From Caballeronia novacaledonica (GTDB lineage Bacteria > Pseudomonadota > Gammaproteobacteria > Burkholderiales > Burkholderiaceae): a stretch of DNA of 64,000 nucleotides. Made by a program: the position numbers and the translations under genes. Below are positions 55,130 through 64,000 of this stretch, one piece after another (position 1 is the first letter of the stretch; each line of letters starts with the position of its first letter). The notes under the pieces were generated by a model, which saw only the letters and a list, made by a program, of their open reading frames with translations, was not told the DNA's origin and did no database searches. The DNA is taken from the NCBI RefSeq assembly GCF_900258035.1, contig NZ_OGTP01000010.1:124001-188000 (forward strand), read 5' to 3'.

Positions 55130-55804
55130 TCATGCCTGCGGCGTGGAGTGGATGCCGAGGTCCACGAAAAGCTGCGTATTGCGCGCGTATTGCGACGTGA
55201 AGCGCAGGCGCGTCGCGGCGACGAGACAGCGCAGTTCGGTGAGCGCGCGATCGAAGTTCTCGTTGATGACGACATACTCCGCTTCGGACGCATGCGCCAT
55301 CTCGCTGCCGGCCGCGAGCAGGCGTCGCACGATCACTTTTTCGGAATCCTGGCCGCGTTTCTTGAGGCGATCTTCGAGCGCGTCGAGCGACGGCGGCAGA
55401 ATGAAAATTTCCACCGCGTTGCGAAACTGCTTCTTCACCTGCTGCGCGCCCTGCCAGTCGATTTCGAGCAGCACGTCGTGGCCCTGCTTCATCTGCTCGG
55501 CGATCCACAGCTTCGACGTCGCATAGTAGTTGCCGTGCACCTCGGCGGACTCCAGAAACTCGCCCTTGTCGCGCCGCTCCATGAACTCGTCGACGGACAC
55601 GAAGTGATACTGCACGCCGTTGGTTTCCTTCGAACGCGCTTCGCGCGTCGTGTACGAAACCGACAACAGGATGTCCGCATCCTCGGCGAGCAGCGCGTTC
55701 ACGAGCGTGGACTTGCCCGCGCCCGACGGCGCGACGACCATGAACAGATTGCCGGGATAGATGCCCGTGTAATGGCTATGCGAGCGGTGTGTGGTATTCG
55801 GCAT
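55130..55804 (-). CDS. gmk: Guanylate kinase
   Basis: Phosphorylates GMP to GDP. The 224 residues show the P-loop [17 protein letters not shown] (about residues 24-40), the GMP-binding [21 protein letters not shown], and [17 protein letters not shown] 20-residue N-terminal extension precedes the kinase core. It starts nine bases after the yicC-family stop, so it is in one operon with it. Confidence 0.96.
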   Translation of the reverse strand: MPNTTHRSHSHYTGIYPGNLFMVVAPSGAGKSTLVNALLAEDADILLSVSYTTREARSKETNGVQYHFVSVDEFMERRDKGEFLESAEVHGNYYATSKLWIAEQMKQGHDVLLEIDWQGAQQVKKQFRNAVEIFILPPSLDALEDRLKKRGQDSEKVIVRRLLAAGSEMAHASEAEYVVINENFDRALTELRCLVAATRLRFTSQYARNTQLFVDLGIHSTPQA

Positions 55805-55813
55805 GATGTTGCG

Positions 55814-56764
55814 TTACTCCAGATTCTGTACTTGCTCGCGCATCTGCTCGATGAGCAGCTTGAGCGTCATCGATGCGTCCGCGAGTTCCTTCGCGGCCGC
55901 CTTCGAGCCGAGCGTGTTCGCTTCGCGGTTCAGCTCCTGCATCATGAAGTCGAGCCGCTTGCCGACCTTGCCGCCCTTTTGCAGCACGTGGCGCGTTTCG
56001 TTCAGATGCGCGGTGAGACGCTGCAATTCTTCCGCGATGTCGATGCGGATGCCGTACATCGTCACTTCCTGACGGATGCGCTCGGCGATTTCTTCGCGCG
56101 GCACGCTCGTCGTGATGGCCGCGCCGCCTTCGGTGGTCGCGATGCCGAGCGCGTCCTGCAGACGCTCGACGATCTTCTGCTGATGCTTCGCGATGAGTTC
56201 CGGCACGAGCGGCGTGATGCGCGCGACGATGGCTTCCATTTCCGTCACGTTCTCGATGAGCACGCGGCCGAGCGCCGCGCCTTCACGCGCGCGCACTTCG
56301 ATGAGATCGGCGATCGCCTGCTTGCCGCACGCGAGCACCGCTTCGCGCAGCGTTTCCTGCGACACCGCGCTTTCCGCGAGCACGCCGGGCCAGCGCAGGA
56401 TTTCGCCGGTGCGCATGCGTTCGGAATCGGGGAAGACGTCGAGCACGGCGCGTTCGAGCGTGGCGAGCTGCGTGAGCGCCTCGCGATTGAGCGCGCCCGC
56501 GTTCGCCGTCTGCTCGACGCGATTCAGGTTGATGCGGATATCGACCTTGCCGCGCGAGAGCTTCGTCATGAGCATTTCGCGCAATTGCGGCTCGGTCGCG
56601 CGCACGTCTTCGGGCATGCGGAAATTCAGATCGAGAAAGCGCGAATTCACCGTGCGCAATTCCACCGATACACCGACGCCCGAACCGCCCGCGCCATTGG
56701 GACCCGCGCCATCCGCGACGACTTCGCGCGTCGCGCTGGCATAGCCTGTCATGCTGTAGATCAT
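55814..56764 (-). CDS. yicC: YicC family endoribonuclease-like protein
   Basis: A 316-residue member of the YicC/YloC family, for which endoribonuclease activity has been described in E. coli. The N-terminal MIYSMTGYASA is diagnostic, with ELRTVNSRFLDLNFRMPE. The C-terminal DUF1732 part includes FMMQELNREANTLGSKA with the conserved E-x-NREANT motif. A glycine-rich insert (about residues 18-30, GAGPNGAGGSGVG) is somewhat unusual. The start is the second in-frame ATG. Confidence 0.94.
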   Translation of the reverse strand: MIYSMTGYASATREVVADGAGPNGAGGSGVGVSVELRTVNSRFLDLNFRMPEDVRATEPQLREMLMTKLSRGKVDIRINLNRVEQTANAGALNREALTQLATLERAVLDVFPDSERMRTGEILRWPGVLAESAVSQETLREAVLACGKQAIADLIEVRAREGAALGRVLIENVTEMEAIVARITPLVPELIAKHQQKIVERLQDALGIATTEGGAAITTSVPREEIAERIRQEVTMYGIRIDIAEELQRLTAHLNETRHVLQKGGKVGKRLDFMMQELNREANTLGSKAAAKELADASMTLKLLIEQMREQVQNLE

Positions 56765-57002
56765 GGTACGTCTCGCGATATGCGCCTTCATTGCGAAGGC
56801 CGATTCACCGAAACGCCCGGCGCTCTTTGAAGTGCTTTGGGATGGGCACGCGTTTGGCCGCCGGGCGAGGAATCCGCATTATCCCATTTTTGTCGCGAAG
56901 CCCGCCCGGACGGCGCGTGCGCGAGCGACGCCGCATTGTGATTGACGATAAAATCGTCGGGTTCCGCCGGGTTTTCCCGCTCAATTCTCTCGAACACACT
57001 CC

Positions 57003-57761
57003 ATGACCGACTCTCCCCTGCTGAAGCCTTCTCCTCCGCGCCCGAGCGGCCGCCGCGCGAACCAGTTGCGCGACGTGCGCATCACGCGCAATTACACGAA
57101 GCACGCGGAAGGCTCGGTGCTTGTCGAATTCGGCGATACCAAGGTGATCTGCACGGCGAGCGTCGCCGAGCGCGTGCCCGAGTTTCTGCGCGGACGCGAG
57201 CAAGGCTGGCTCACCGCCGAATACGGCATGCTGCCGCGCGCGACGCACACGCGCAGCGACCGCGAAGCCGCGCGCGGCAAGCAGACGGGCCGCACGCAGG
57301 AAATCCAGCGGCTGATCGGCCGCGCGCTGCGCTCGGTGTTCGACCTGAACGTGCTCGGCGCGCGCACGCTGCATATCGATTGCGACGTGATCCAGGCCGA
57401 CGGCGGCACGCGCACGGCGAGCATCACGGGCGCGTTCGTCGCCGCGCACGACGCGATCGGCAAGCTGCTCGCGGCCGGCAAGATCGCGAAGACGCCGGTC
57501 AAGGACTTCGTCGCGGCGATCTCGGTCGGCATTTTCGAAGGCGCGCCCGTGCTCGATCTCGACTACGACGAAGACTCGCAGTGCGACACCGACATGAACG
57601 TCGTGATGACGGGCGCGGGCGGGTTCGTCGAAGTTCAGGGCACGGCGGAAGGCGCGCCCTTCACGCGCGACGAGATGAACGAGCTGATCGCGCTCGCCGA
57701 CAGCGGCATCAAGGCGCTGATCCTGAAGCAGAAGGAAGCACTGGGGATTCATGGTGTCTGA
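57003..57761 (+). CDS. rph: Ribonuclease PH
   Basis: Phosphorolytic 3'-5' exoribonuclease that trims tRNA 3' ends. The 252 residues carry [55 protein letters not shown] and [19 protein letters not shown]. It is divergent from yicC by about 240 bases. It overlaps rdgB by 11 bases. Confidence 0.97.
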   Translation: MTDSPLLKPSPPRPSGRRANQLRDVRITRNYTKHAEGSVLVEFGDTKVICTASVAERVPEFLRGREQGWLTAEYGMLPRATHTRSDREAARGKQTGRTQEIQRLIGRALRSVFDLNVLGARTLHIDCDVIQADGGTRTASITGAFVAAHDAIGKLLAAGKIAKTPVKDFVAAISVGIFEGAPVLDLDYDEDSQCDTDMNVVMTGAGGFVEVQGTAEGAPFTRDEMNELIALADSGIKALILKQKEALGIHGV

Positions 57762-58371
57762 CGCACAGGGTCTGGGCCGCGTGGTGCTCGCGTCGAACAA
57801 CGCGGGCAAGCTGCGCGAATTCGCATCGCTGCTGGACGCGGCGGGCATCGAACTGATCGCGCAAGGCGAGCTCGGCGTGCCCGAAGCGCCGGAGCCGCAC
57901 GTGACGTTCGTCGAGAACGCGCTGGCGAAGGCGCGGCATGCGGCGACGCTCACCGGACTGCCCGCGCTCGCCGACGATTCCGGCCTGTGCGTGCGCGCAC
58001 TGAACGGCGCGCCGGGCGTGTATTCGGCGCGCTATGCGTCGATGAACGGCGGCGCGAAGAGCGATGCGGCGAACAACGCCCGGCTCGTCGCCGATCTCGC
58101 CGGTCAAGCGGATCGCCGCGCGTACTACTTCTGCGTGCTCGTGCTCGTGCGTCACGCTGACGATCCCGAGCCGCTCGTCGCGGAAGGCCGCTGGCATGGC
58201 GAAGTGATCGACGTCCCGCGCGGCGCGAACGGCTTCGGCTACGATCCGCACTTTTTCCTGCCGGCGCTCAACGCGAGCGCCGCCGAGCTCGATCCGGCGC
58301 GCAAGAACGCGCTGAGCCATCGCGCGCTCGCGCTGCGCGAACTGCTGCAACGACTGAAGGAACTTGCGTGA
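57751..58371 (+). CDS. rdgB: Non-canonical purine NTP pyrophosphatase (ITPase)
   Basis: Hydrolyses dITP, ITP and XTP to keep deaminated purines out of DNA and RNA. The 206 residues show [32 protein letters not shown], the catalytic [20 protein letters not shown] and [14 protein letters not shown]. It is translationally coupled to rph upstream and to hemW downstream (GTGA overlap). Confidence 0.97.
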   Translation: MVSDAQGLGRVVLASNNAGKLREFASLLDAAGIELIAQGELGVPEAPEPHVTFVENALAKARHAATLTGLPALADDSGLCVRALNGAPGVYSARYASMNGGAKSDAANNARLVADLAGQADRRAYYFCVLVLVRHADDPEPLVAEGRWHGEVIDVPRGANGFGYDPHFFLPALNASAAELDPARKNALSHRALALRELLQRLKELA

Positions 58372-59591
58372 GCGCCGGACCGAAGACGATCAACGTGGTG
58401 AAGGCTTTCACGTCGCCGGGAAGCATCCGGCTGACGTCGTTGCCGCCGCTCTCGCTGTATGTGCATTTTCCGTGGTGCGTGCGCAAGTGCCCGTATTGCG
58501 ACTTCAACTCGCATGAGTGGAAGGACGACACGTTCCCCGAGGAACGCTATCTCGACGCCTTGCGCGCCGATCTCGAAAGCGCGTTGCCGCTCGTGTGGGG
58601 ACGGCAGGTGCATACGATCTTCATCGGCGGCGGCACGCCATCGCTGCTGTCGGCCAAAGGTCTGGACCGGCTGCTCTCCGATGCGCGCGCGTTGCTGCCC
58701 ATCGACGCCGACGCCGAGATCACGCTCGAAGCCAATCCCGGCACGTTCGAAGCCGCGAAATTCGCGTCGTTCCGCGCGAGCGGCGTGAACCGTCTGTCGA
58801 TCGGAATTCAGAGCTTCAACGAGGCGCATCTGAAGGCGCTCGGCCGCATCCACGACGCGACGCAGGCGAAGAAAGCCGTCGAAATCGCCGCGAAGCATTT
58901 CGACAACTTCAATCTCGATCTGATGTTCGCGCTGCCGCAGCAATCGCTCGACGAATGCAGGCACGACATCGACACGGCCATTTCCTTCGCGCCGCCGCAT
59001 CTGTCGCTGTATCACCTGACGATGGAGCCGAACACGCTTTTCGCCAAGTACCCGCCCGCCCTGCCCGACGACGACGCCTCCGCCGACATGCAGGACTGGA
59101 TTCACGAACGCACGCGTGACGCCGGTTACGCGCGATACGAAGTGTCGGCGTATGCGAAGCCGCATCGGCAGAGCCGCCACAATCTGAACTACTGGCGTTT
59201 CGGTGACTATCTCGGCATCGGCGCGGGCGCGCATACGAAGCTGTCGTTTCCGTCGAAGATTCTGCGTCAGGCGCGCTTCAAGCATCCGGCGACGTACATG
59301 GATCACGCGCTCTCGCCCGCCGAAACCGCAATCCAGGAAGAACGCGAGGTCGGCCCGCGCGATCTGCCGTTCGAATTCATGCTGAACACGCTGCGTCTCG
59401 TCGAAGGCTTTCCGGTGCATGCGTTCGTCGAGCGCACGGGTTTGTCGCTGTCGGCAATCGAACCCGCGCTCGTCGACGCGGAGAAGCGCGGGCTCATCAC
59501 GCGCGATGTCGAGCGCATTGCGCCGACCGAACTCGGCCAGCGCTTTCTCAACGATCTGCAGGAGCTGTTCTTGAAGGATCCGCACAATTGA
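58368..59591 (+). CDS. hemW: HemW, heme chaperone (HemN-like radical SAM protein)
   Basis: A 407-residue protein with the radical-SAM motif CVRKCPYCDFNSH (C-x3-C-x2-C, about residues 37-44) and GGGTPSLLSAKGL. The lack of the HemN-specific N-terminus and the cysteine pattern C-x3-C-x2-C-D-F identify HemW, which binds and transfers heme, rather than coproporphyrinogen oxidase. It starts with GTG overlapping the rdgB stop. The rdgB-hemW order is widespread in proteobacteria. Confidence 0.93.
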   Translation: MSAGPKTINVVKAFTSPGSIRLTSLPPLSLYVHFPWCVRKCPYCDFNSHEWKDDTFPEERYLDALRADLESALPLVWGRQVHTIFIGGGTPSLLSAKGLDRLLSDARALLPIDADAEITLEANPGTFEAAKFASFRASGVNRLSIGIQSFNEAHLKALGRIHDATQAKKAVEIAAKHFDNFNLDLMFALPQQSLDECRHDIDTAISFAPPHLSLYHLTMEPNTLFAKYPPALPDDDASADMQDWIHERTRDAGYARYEVSAYAKPHRQSRHNLNYWRFGDYLGIGAGAHTKLSFPSKILRQARFKHPATYMDHALSPAETAIQEEREVGPRDLPFEFMLNTLRLVEGFPVHAFVERTGLSLSAIEPALVDAEKRGLITRDVERIAPTELGQRFLNDLQELFLKDPHN

Positions 59592-59602
59592 GCGCACCGA
59601 CG

Positions 59603-60811
59603 ATGGCGCCGGACCCGGTGATGCGGCATCGCCCGTTCGCGCTTTTCTGGACCGCGCGGGTGATGTCGTCGGTGGCGTTTCAGATGATGTCGGTCGCGAT
59701 CGGATGGCAGGTCTATTCGATCACGCATAGCGCGTATGCGCTCGGTCTCGTCGGCCTGGCGCAGTTTCTGCCGATGTTCGTGCTGACGCTCGTGGTCGGG
59801 CACGTCGCGGATCGTTACGACAGGCGCACGATCGCGTACGTGTGCCAGTCGATCGAGGGCGTGGCCGCGTTCGTGCTGTGTCTCGGCGCATGGCACGGCT
59901 GGCACGACGTGGCGCCGATCTACGCGATCGCCGCGATCACCGGCGCGGCGCGCGCGTTCGAATCGCCTTCGATGGCCGCGCTCCTGCCGAATCTCGTCGC
60001 GCGCAATCAGTTGCAGCATGCGAGCGCATGGTCGACGTCCGCGAACCAGACCGCGCAAATCCTCGGGCCGGCGATGGGCGGCGTACTCTACGGGCTCGGC
60101 GCGCTGACTGTGTACGGCGCGGTGACCGTGGCGTTCTTCGTCGCTGCGTGCGCGGTGGCCGCGATCAAGATCGACGAAGCGGTGCGCATGCGTGCGCCGC
60201 TGTCGCTGGAGGCGCTCTTTTCCGGCATCGGCTTCATTCGCAGCAAGCCGGTGATTCTCGGCGCGCTGTCGCTCGATCTCTTCGCGGTGCTGCTCGGCGG
60301 CGCGACCGCGCTTCTGCCGGTGTACGCGCACGACATCCTGCACACCGGGCCGTGGGGACTCGGAATTCTGCGCGCGGCGCCTGCGGTCGGCGCGCTCGCC
60401 GGATCGATCTGGCTCGCGCATTTTCCGTTGCGGCAGCGCGCGGGCAATGCGCTGTTCGGCGGCGTGATCGCGTTTGGCATCGCGACCATCGTGTTCGGGC
60501 TGTCGCGCAATATCTATGTGTCGCTCGTCGCGCTTGCGGCGCTGGGGGCGTCGGATGTGATCAGCGTCGTCGTGCGCATGTCGCTCGTGCAGTTGCAGAC
60601 GCCCGATGAAATGCGCGGGCGCGTCGGCGCGATCAATTCGCTGTTCATCGGGACGTCGAACCAGCTCGGCGAGTTCGAATCGGGGATGACGGCGGGACTG
60701 TTCGGTGCGGTGCCGGCGGTGCTGATCGGCGGGATCGGGACGATTGTCGTCGCGATGTTGTGGATGCGGCTTTTTCCCGCGCTCAAGGCGACGAAATCGC
60801 TCGAAGGTTGA
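59603..60811 (+). CDS. MFS transporter (MFS_3/EntS-like)
   Basis: A 402-residue major facilitator with about 12 hydrophobic segments. RHRPFALFWTARVMSSVAFQ, the loop motif GHVADRYDRRTIAYVCQ and ARAFESPSMAALLPNLV are typical of the enterobactin-exporter-like MFS_3 group. The substrate is unknown. It begins just after hemW; a TTG overlapping the hemW stop is an alternative start five codons upstream. Confidence 0.9.
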   Translation: MAPDPVMRHRPFALFWTARVMSSVAFQMMSVAIGWQVYSITHSAYALGLVGLAQFLPMFVLTLVVGHVADRYDRRTIAYVCQSIEGVAAFVLCLGAWHGWHDVAPIYAIAAITGAARAFESPSMAALLPNLVARNQLQHASAWSTSANQTAQILGPAMGGVLYGLGALTVYGAVTVAFFVAACAVAAIKIDEAVRMRAPLSLEALFSGIGFIRSKPVILGALSLDLFAVLLGGATALLPVYAHDILHTGPWGLGILRAAPAVGALAGSIWLAHFPLRQRAGNALFGGVIAFGIATIVFGLSRNIYVSLVALAALGASDVISVVVRMSLVQLQTPDEMRGRVGAINSLFIGTSNQLGEFESGMTAGLFGAVPAVLIGGIGTIVVAMLWMRLFPALKATKSLEG

Positions 60812-60856
60812 ACGTTTCTGAACCGCGATGAGTTGCGCTACAATACGCGCCTTGCT

Positions 60857-60946
60857 GGAGGTGTGGCCGAGCGGTTTAAGGCACCGGTCTTGAAAACCGG
60901 CGAAGGAGTGATCCTTCCGTGAGTTCGAATCTCACCGCCTCCGCCA
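60857..60946 (+). tRNA. tRNA-Ser (anticodon TGA)
   Basis: A 90-base class II tRNA: acceptor GGAGGTG/CGCCTCC, anticodon loop CTTGAAA giving TGA, long variable arm (GGCGAAGGAGTGATCCTTCC region), T-arm and encoded GCCA. TACAAT 12 bases upstream is the likely -10 box. Confidence 0.97.
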
Positions 60947-61333
60947 GAACGCCTATCCCCGCTTGTCCCCTTCCGTCTGAAACAATCCCGAAACGCTCGC
61001 CAGATAATGCTTTCAGCCCGAAAGTCGCCTCGCTAGTTCTCCGACTTCATCGCCCGTAATCCGGTTCAGTCGTGATTTTTATAGGGGCGTGTACCAAAGA
61101 GGTCGAGGGCATCGGCACGCAATTCTGACGGCGGCGCGATCGGGCGAGATCGACAAGAAGCGCGCTATCTGGTCGATACCGGCCGAGCAGGCCGCGTTCG
61201 CGCTCGTTGAAGCGCTTGAATCCCAGGCTGCGACCTGATTTTTCCAAGCCCGCGCGCAGGCGGCATGATGTTGCCCGATCTGATGCGGCGCCGCACGGCT
61301 TCCGCTCGAAGTTCGCGACTGACAGACGACGAA
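60947..61333. other. Intergenic region after tRNA-Ser
   Basis: About 390 bases without a supportable gene. Short frames on both strands (for example minus 61,047-61,337) lack ribosome-binding sites and recognisable domains. The sequence may be decayed coding DNA, but I cannot identify a parent. Confidence 0.4.
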
Positions 61334-61459
61334 TCACTCACGCGAGGGAAGCCGCCATGCCCGGTCGACCTTCCGCACTTCATGAGCGGGCATGAGCGCG
61401 CGATGCCATCCGCCGATCAATGGCACGTAGTAGGAATATCCCCATTCGGGAAACGACAT
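61334..61459 (-). CDS. Small hypothetical protein (41 residues)
   Basis: The internal ATG of a longer frame has an ideal ribosome-binding site (GGAGGTGAC before ATG). The peptide MSFPEWGYSYYVPLIGGWHR and a basic tail are aromatic-rich. The family is unrecognised. It is divergent from the exported protein at 61,667. Confidence 0.4.
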   Translation of the reverse strand: MSFPEWGYSYYVPLIGGWHRALMPAHEVRKVDRAWRLPSRE

Positions 61460-61666
61460 GTCACCTCCGTTCACTCGCGGAGCGACATGAATATCATGGA
61501 ATCCTAATCTGCTTAATACCGTTACACAGAAAAGCACATCGGCTTCGGGCGGTTCTCCGTGTCCGGGAGCCCTTGGCCATCGTCCCCTTCGCCAAAAAAA
61601 TCGAAGTGAACACAATGCCCCGAACACCATCTAACCGCCTCATCCATAACAACGCGGAGAACCGCC

Positions 61667-61984
61667 ATGAAGCCAGGCCGCATCATGCCCATCCTCTTCG
61701 GCTGCCTCGCCGCCGTAAGCCTGCCGGCACAAGCCCAGCCTCAAGCCAACGCGCAATGGCGCGCGACCGAAGCAACGCTCTTCGACCTGATACAGAACGG
61801 TTATGGAATCGTCGCGGTGACGAGCGTAGCCGCACGCAGCACCGGTCTTCCGGAAGACACGTACGTGCTTCAGAAAACCAACAGCCTCTATCGTTGCGTG
61901 GAGACGCGCGCGGCTGAAACAGGCACGGTTCGATCCGCCGCGCCGATACGCTGCGCGGAACTGGTCAAGCCGTACACCGACTGA
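61667..61984 (+). CDS. Small exported hypothetical protein
   Basis: A 105-residue protein with a signal peptide (MKPGRIMPILFGCLAAVSLP, cleavage near AQA-QP) and a short mature domain with two cysteines (YRCVETRA and IRCAELVK), probably a disulfide. The pattern LFDLIQNGYGIVAVTS occurs in small Burkholderia exported proteins of unknown function. GCGGAGAACC precedes the ATG. Confidence 0.65.
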   Translation: MKPGRIMPILFGCLAAVSLPAQAQPQANAQWRATEATLFDLIQNGYGIVAVTSVAARSTGLPEDTYVLQKTNSLYRCVETRAAETGTVRSAAPIRCAELVKPYTD

Positions 61985-62008
61985 AAAGCGGCAAGCGCCG
62001 CCTTTCGA

Positions 62009-62179
62009 TCAATTGTCGTCGGACCGGACGGGCGGACGAACGTGCGGAACCGGCTCCGCCTTGTCCGCATCCGGCTTTGGCGCGGCGCGCCTGGATTCGC
62101 TTTTCGCATGCGGCGCGGCAACCGGTTGCGTTTCCCGTGCGGGCGCACCCGCCGGCGCCGGATGGTTCTTGCGTGACAT
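62009..62179 (-). CDS. Small basic, disordered hypothetical protein (56 residues)
   Basis: The frame MSRKNHPAPAGAPARETQPV, continuing Lys/Arg/Pro/Ala-rich to VRPPVRSDDN, has GGGAGA nine bases before its ATG and is convergent with the exported-protein gene. Low complexity and charge suggest an intrinsically disordered protein. There is no family assignment. Confidence 0.45.
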   Translation of the reverse strand: MSRKNHPAPAGAPARETQPVAAPHAKSESRRAAPKPDADKAEPVPHVRPPVRSDDN

Positions 62180-62227
62180 GGCATTCTCCCGAAAACCGGG
62201 GACATCCCCTGTCTACATTAGCACCGT

Positions 62228-62386
62228 TCAGCCAACCGGCGCCTCGCCCTCGCCCGACTGCTTGCCGGGCCTGTCGTTCGGACCCTGCTTGCGGTTCTCA
62301 TCGTCGCGCTCCGGCAGCTTGCTTTTCTCGTTGTCGCTGTGTTCCGTGGTCTGGCCGTCTTCCGGACGATTCGTTTCGCTGTTCAT
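62228..62386 (-). CDS. Small acidic/hydrophilic hypothetical protein (52 residues)
   Basis: The frame MNSETNRPEDGQTTEHSDNE and a KQGPNDRPGKQSGEGEAPVG end is almost entirely hydrophilic and looks like a stress-type disordered protein. An AGGAGGG ribosome-binding site eight bases upstream is nearly ideal. It is followed 48 bases later by the 56-residue gene in the same direction, perhaps co-transcribed. Confidence 0.55.
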   Translation of the reverse strand: MNSETNRPEDGQTTEHSDNEKSKLPERDDENRKQGPNDRPGKQSGEGEAPVG

Positions 62387-62527
62387 GGCGCCCTCCTGAA
62401 ATGCTTTCGAATGAAAACATAATCAGCAAATCCCGCGCCCGAACGCGCGCCAGCGCACGCATTCGTTCCGCCGCCGAACCGTGGAGCGCCTACTATTAAG
62501 GTAACGCCAGTTTCGCCATTGCCTGCG

Positions 62528-63004
62528 ATGTCCGCGTCACGTTCCTGCATCACCCTTGCGCTTGTCGGTGTATTCGCGATGAGCGCCTGCACCATCACCC
62601 CGCCGCCCAGCGTCGTGGCCGCGCGCGCCGCCGCGCCGGCCGTGTCTGCGCCGACGCTCGACGAATACAAGGCACGCATCGCCCAGCGCATCTTCGAGCG
62701 CAATCCCTCGCTCGTGCTGAAAGGCACGCCGCAAGCCATGCTGCGCTCGTTCGTGCTCGTGTCCTTCACGGTCGATCGCGGCGGACGGCTCGTCGATTCG
62801 TCGGTGTATCGCACAAACGGCGACGACGACGCCGAAGCCACCGCGCTCGCCTCGCTGCGACGCGCATCGCCGCTGCCCGCGCCGCCCGCGCGTCTCCTGA
62901 ACGGCAAAGGTCAACTCGAACTGTTCGAAGGATGGATGTTCAACGACAACGGCCAGTTCCAGTTGCAAACCTCACACTCGCCGCAGGCGACGACCATCGA
63001 TTGA
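62528..63004 (+). CDS. TonB C-terminal-domain lipoprotein
   Basis: A 158-residue lipoprotein with signal peptide and lipobox MSAC-T, then a Pro/Ala-rich linker and a TonB-C-like domain (SFVLVSFTVDRGGRLVDSSVYR, ALASLRRASPLPAPPA). There is no transmembrane anchor as in true TonB, so it is a periplasmic relative of unknown role. The ATG at MSASRSC is preferred over an in-frame TTG three codons upstream. Confidence 0.72.
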   Translation: MSASRSCITLALVGVFAMSACTITPPPSVVAARAAAPAVSAPTLDEYKARIAQRIFERNPSLVLKGTPQAMLRSFVLVSFTVDRGGRLVDSSVYRTNGDDDAEATALASLRRASPLPAPPARLLNGKGQLELFEGWMFNDNGQFQLQTSHSPQATTID

Positions 63005-63260
63005 TTGGCGCCCGCCCAGCACGCTCGTTATAATTTTTTGCACCCCTGCCGGACCCGCTTCCGGCGCGGCCTTCGTCTCGCGCCCACCCCGCGCGTCGCG
63101 CGAAGCGCCTGAGCGCAGCCCGGCTGCGCCGCGACATCACGCGCTACTCGCGCCGTCAAAGCTGGCTTTCCCGCCATCGCATCGCAATTCCTACATAAAA
63201 CTTACGCACGTCAAGCGACGGCATCGTCCGGCAACACGACAACGCAACAACGGAGACATC

Positions 63261-64000
63261 ATGTCCTCACCCTCGCTTTCCGCCGCCAATCCCGGCGACG
63301 GATCCCAAAGCGCTTCTCGCGTCATTTTCGCGAGCTTCATCGGCACCGCGATCGAGTTTTACGACTTTTATGTCTACGCAACCGCCGCCGCGCTCGTCAT
63401 CGGACCGGTGTTTTTTCCGCACGACTCGCCCGCCGCGCAAGCGCTCTCCGCCTTCGTCACGTTCGGCATCGCGTTCTTTGCGCGGCCCATCGGCTCGTTC
63501 ATCTTCGGTCACTTCGGCGACCGCATCGGCCGCAAATCCACGCTCGTCGCCTCGTTGCTCGTGATGGGCGTCTCGACGACGCTCATCGGCTTCGTGCCCG
63601 GCTACGATTCGATCGGCAGCCTCGCGCCGATCCTCCTGTGCGTGCTGCGCTTCGGGCAAGGCATCGGGCTCGGCGGCGAATGGGGCGGCGCCGCGCTGCT
63701 CGCGACCGAATACGCGCCGAAAGGCAAGCGCGGTCTTTTCGGGATGTTTCCGCAGCTCGGGCCTTCGATCGGCTTTCTCGCGTCGAACGGCCTCTTCTTC
63801 GGTCTCGCGCTGTCGCTCTCCGACGAACAGTTCCGAAGCTGGGGCTGGCGCGTGCCGTTCATCGTCAGCGCCGTGCTGGTCGCGCTCGGCCTCTACGTGC
63901 GCCTGAAAATCGCGGAGACGCCGGCGTTTCGCGCGGCCGTGGAACGCAAGGAGCGCGTGAAGGTGCCGGTCGCGACACTGCTGTCCAGCCATCTCGTGCC
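63261..64000 (+). CDS. MHS-family MFS transporter (partial, runs off the window)
   Basis: The first 246 residues of a metabolite:H+ symporter. FASFIGTAIEFYDFYVYATAAALV at the first helix is diagnostic of the MHS branch (ShiA, ProP, KgtP); GHFGDRIGRKSTLVASLL is the MFS loop motif, and RFGQGIGLGGEWGGAALLATEYAP the third signature. Likely a dicarboxylate or related anion symporter, substrate undetermined. ACGGAGACATC precedes the ATG. About 250 bases upstream form its promoter region, containing no gene. Confidence 0.92.
   Translation, partial: MSSPSLSAANPGDGSQSASRVIFASFIGTAIEFYDFYVYATAAALVIGPVFFPHDSPAAQALSAFVTFGIAFFARPIGSFIFGHFGDRIGRKSTLVASLLVMGVSTTLIGFVPGYDSIGSLAPILLCVLRFGQGIGLGGEWGGAALLATEYAPKGKRGLFGMFPQLGPSIGFLASNGLFFGLALSLSDEQFRSWGWRVPFIVSAVLVALGLYVRLKIAETPAFRAAVERKERVKVPVATLLSSHLV

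Noticed and set aside
54959-56830. 623-codon plus-strand frame
   Set aside because: Runs antisense through gmk and yicC, both clearly identified; no recognisable domain.
63267-63992. 241-codon minus-strand frame at the right edge
   Set aside because: Opposite the MHS transporter, whose motifs are unmistakable on the plus strand.

Overview
The window is chromosomal DNA of a high-GC betaproteobacterium, most likely Paraburkholderia or Caballeronia (Burkholderiaceae). The evidence is the Burkholderia-type porin, the yicC-gmk-rpoZ-spoT block divergent from rph-rdgB-hemW, the purine-catabolism cluster, and codon use rich in G/C-ending codons. No replication origin of the chromosome and no rRNA are present.

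Left part (1-27,545). The end of trmB is followed by uppP, a DUF1439-like exported protein, a YkgJ-type cysteine-cluster protein, hemN, an amidase and dsbB. A purine-degradation set follows: xdhA-xdhB-xdhC, an adenine/adenosine deaminase, an NCS2 purine permease and guanine deaminase. Together these would take adenine, hypoxanthine and guanine to urate. A seven-gene minus-strand operon (15,374-22,605) encodes a complete 2-aminoethylphosphonate route: PEP mutase, phosphonopyruvate decarboxylase and aminotransferase. It also has two nucleotidyltransferase modules, a CDP-alcohol phosphatidyltransferase, a 2OG-Fe(II) oxygenase and an MprF-like membrane protein. I read it as a phosphonolipid or phosphono-headgroup pathway. 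A DUF4136 lipoprotein, pepN and fbp follow.

Middle (27,599-45,573). A tRNA-Thr(CGT) gene has taken up two elements in tandem. Element 1 (about 27.7-38.7 kb) starts with a tyrosine integrase next to the tRNA. It carries a VapE-type primase/helicase, a repeat-rich putative origin, an HK97-type capsid protein, a terminase small subunit and a prohead protease. It shows no portal, large terminase, tail or lysis genes, so it looks like a capsid-forming phage satellite. Its distal end carries a controller-regulated type II restriction-modification system with clear C-boxes. A perfect 48-bp copy of the tRNA 3' end closes it. Element 2 (about 38.7-45.5 kb, lower GC) has its own integrase and a leftward run of ParB-like, HNH, zinc-ribbon and small membrane protein genes. 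It also has a four-copy direct-repeat array, a serine recombinase and a SHOCT lipoprotein. It ends at a degenerate third copy of the tRNA 3' end, just before a strong terminator that was probably the original tRNA-Thr terminator.

Right part (45,574-64,000). Host genes resume with a periplasmic chorismate mutase, a DnaQ/GIY-YIG nuclease, a possible small RNA, a major porin, greB and two identical tRNA-Arg(ACG) genes. Then come a NinX-like protein and spoT-rpoZ-gmk-yicC, divergent from rph-rdgB-hemW-MFS. The window ends with tRNA-Ser(TGA), several small hypothetical genes (some too short for usual callers), a TonB-domain lipoprotein and the start of an MHS-family transporter.
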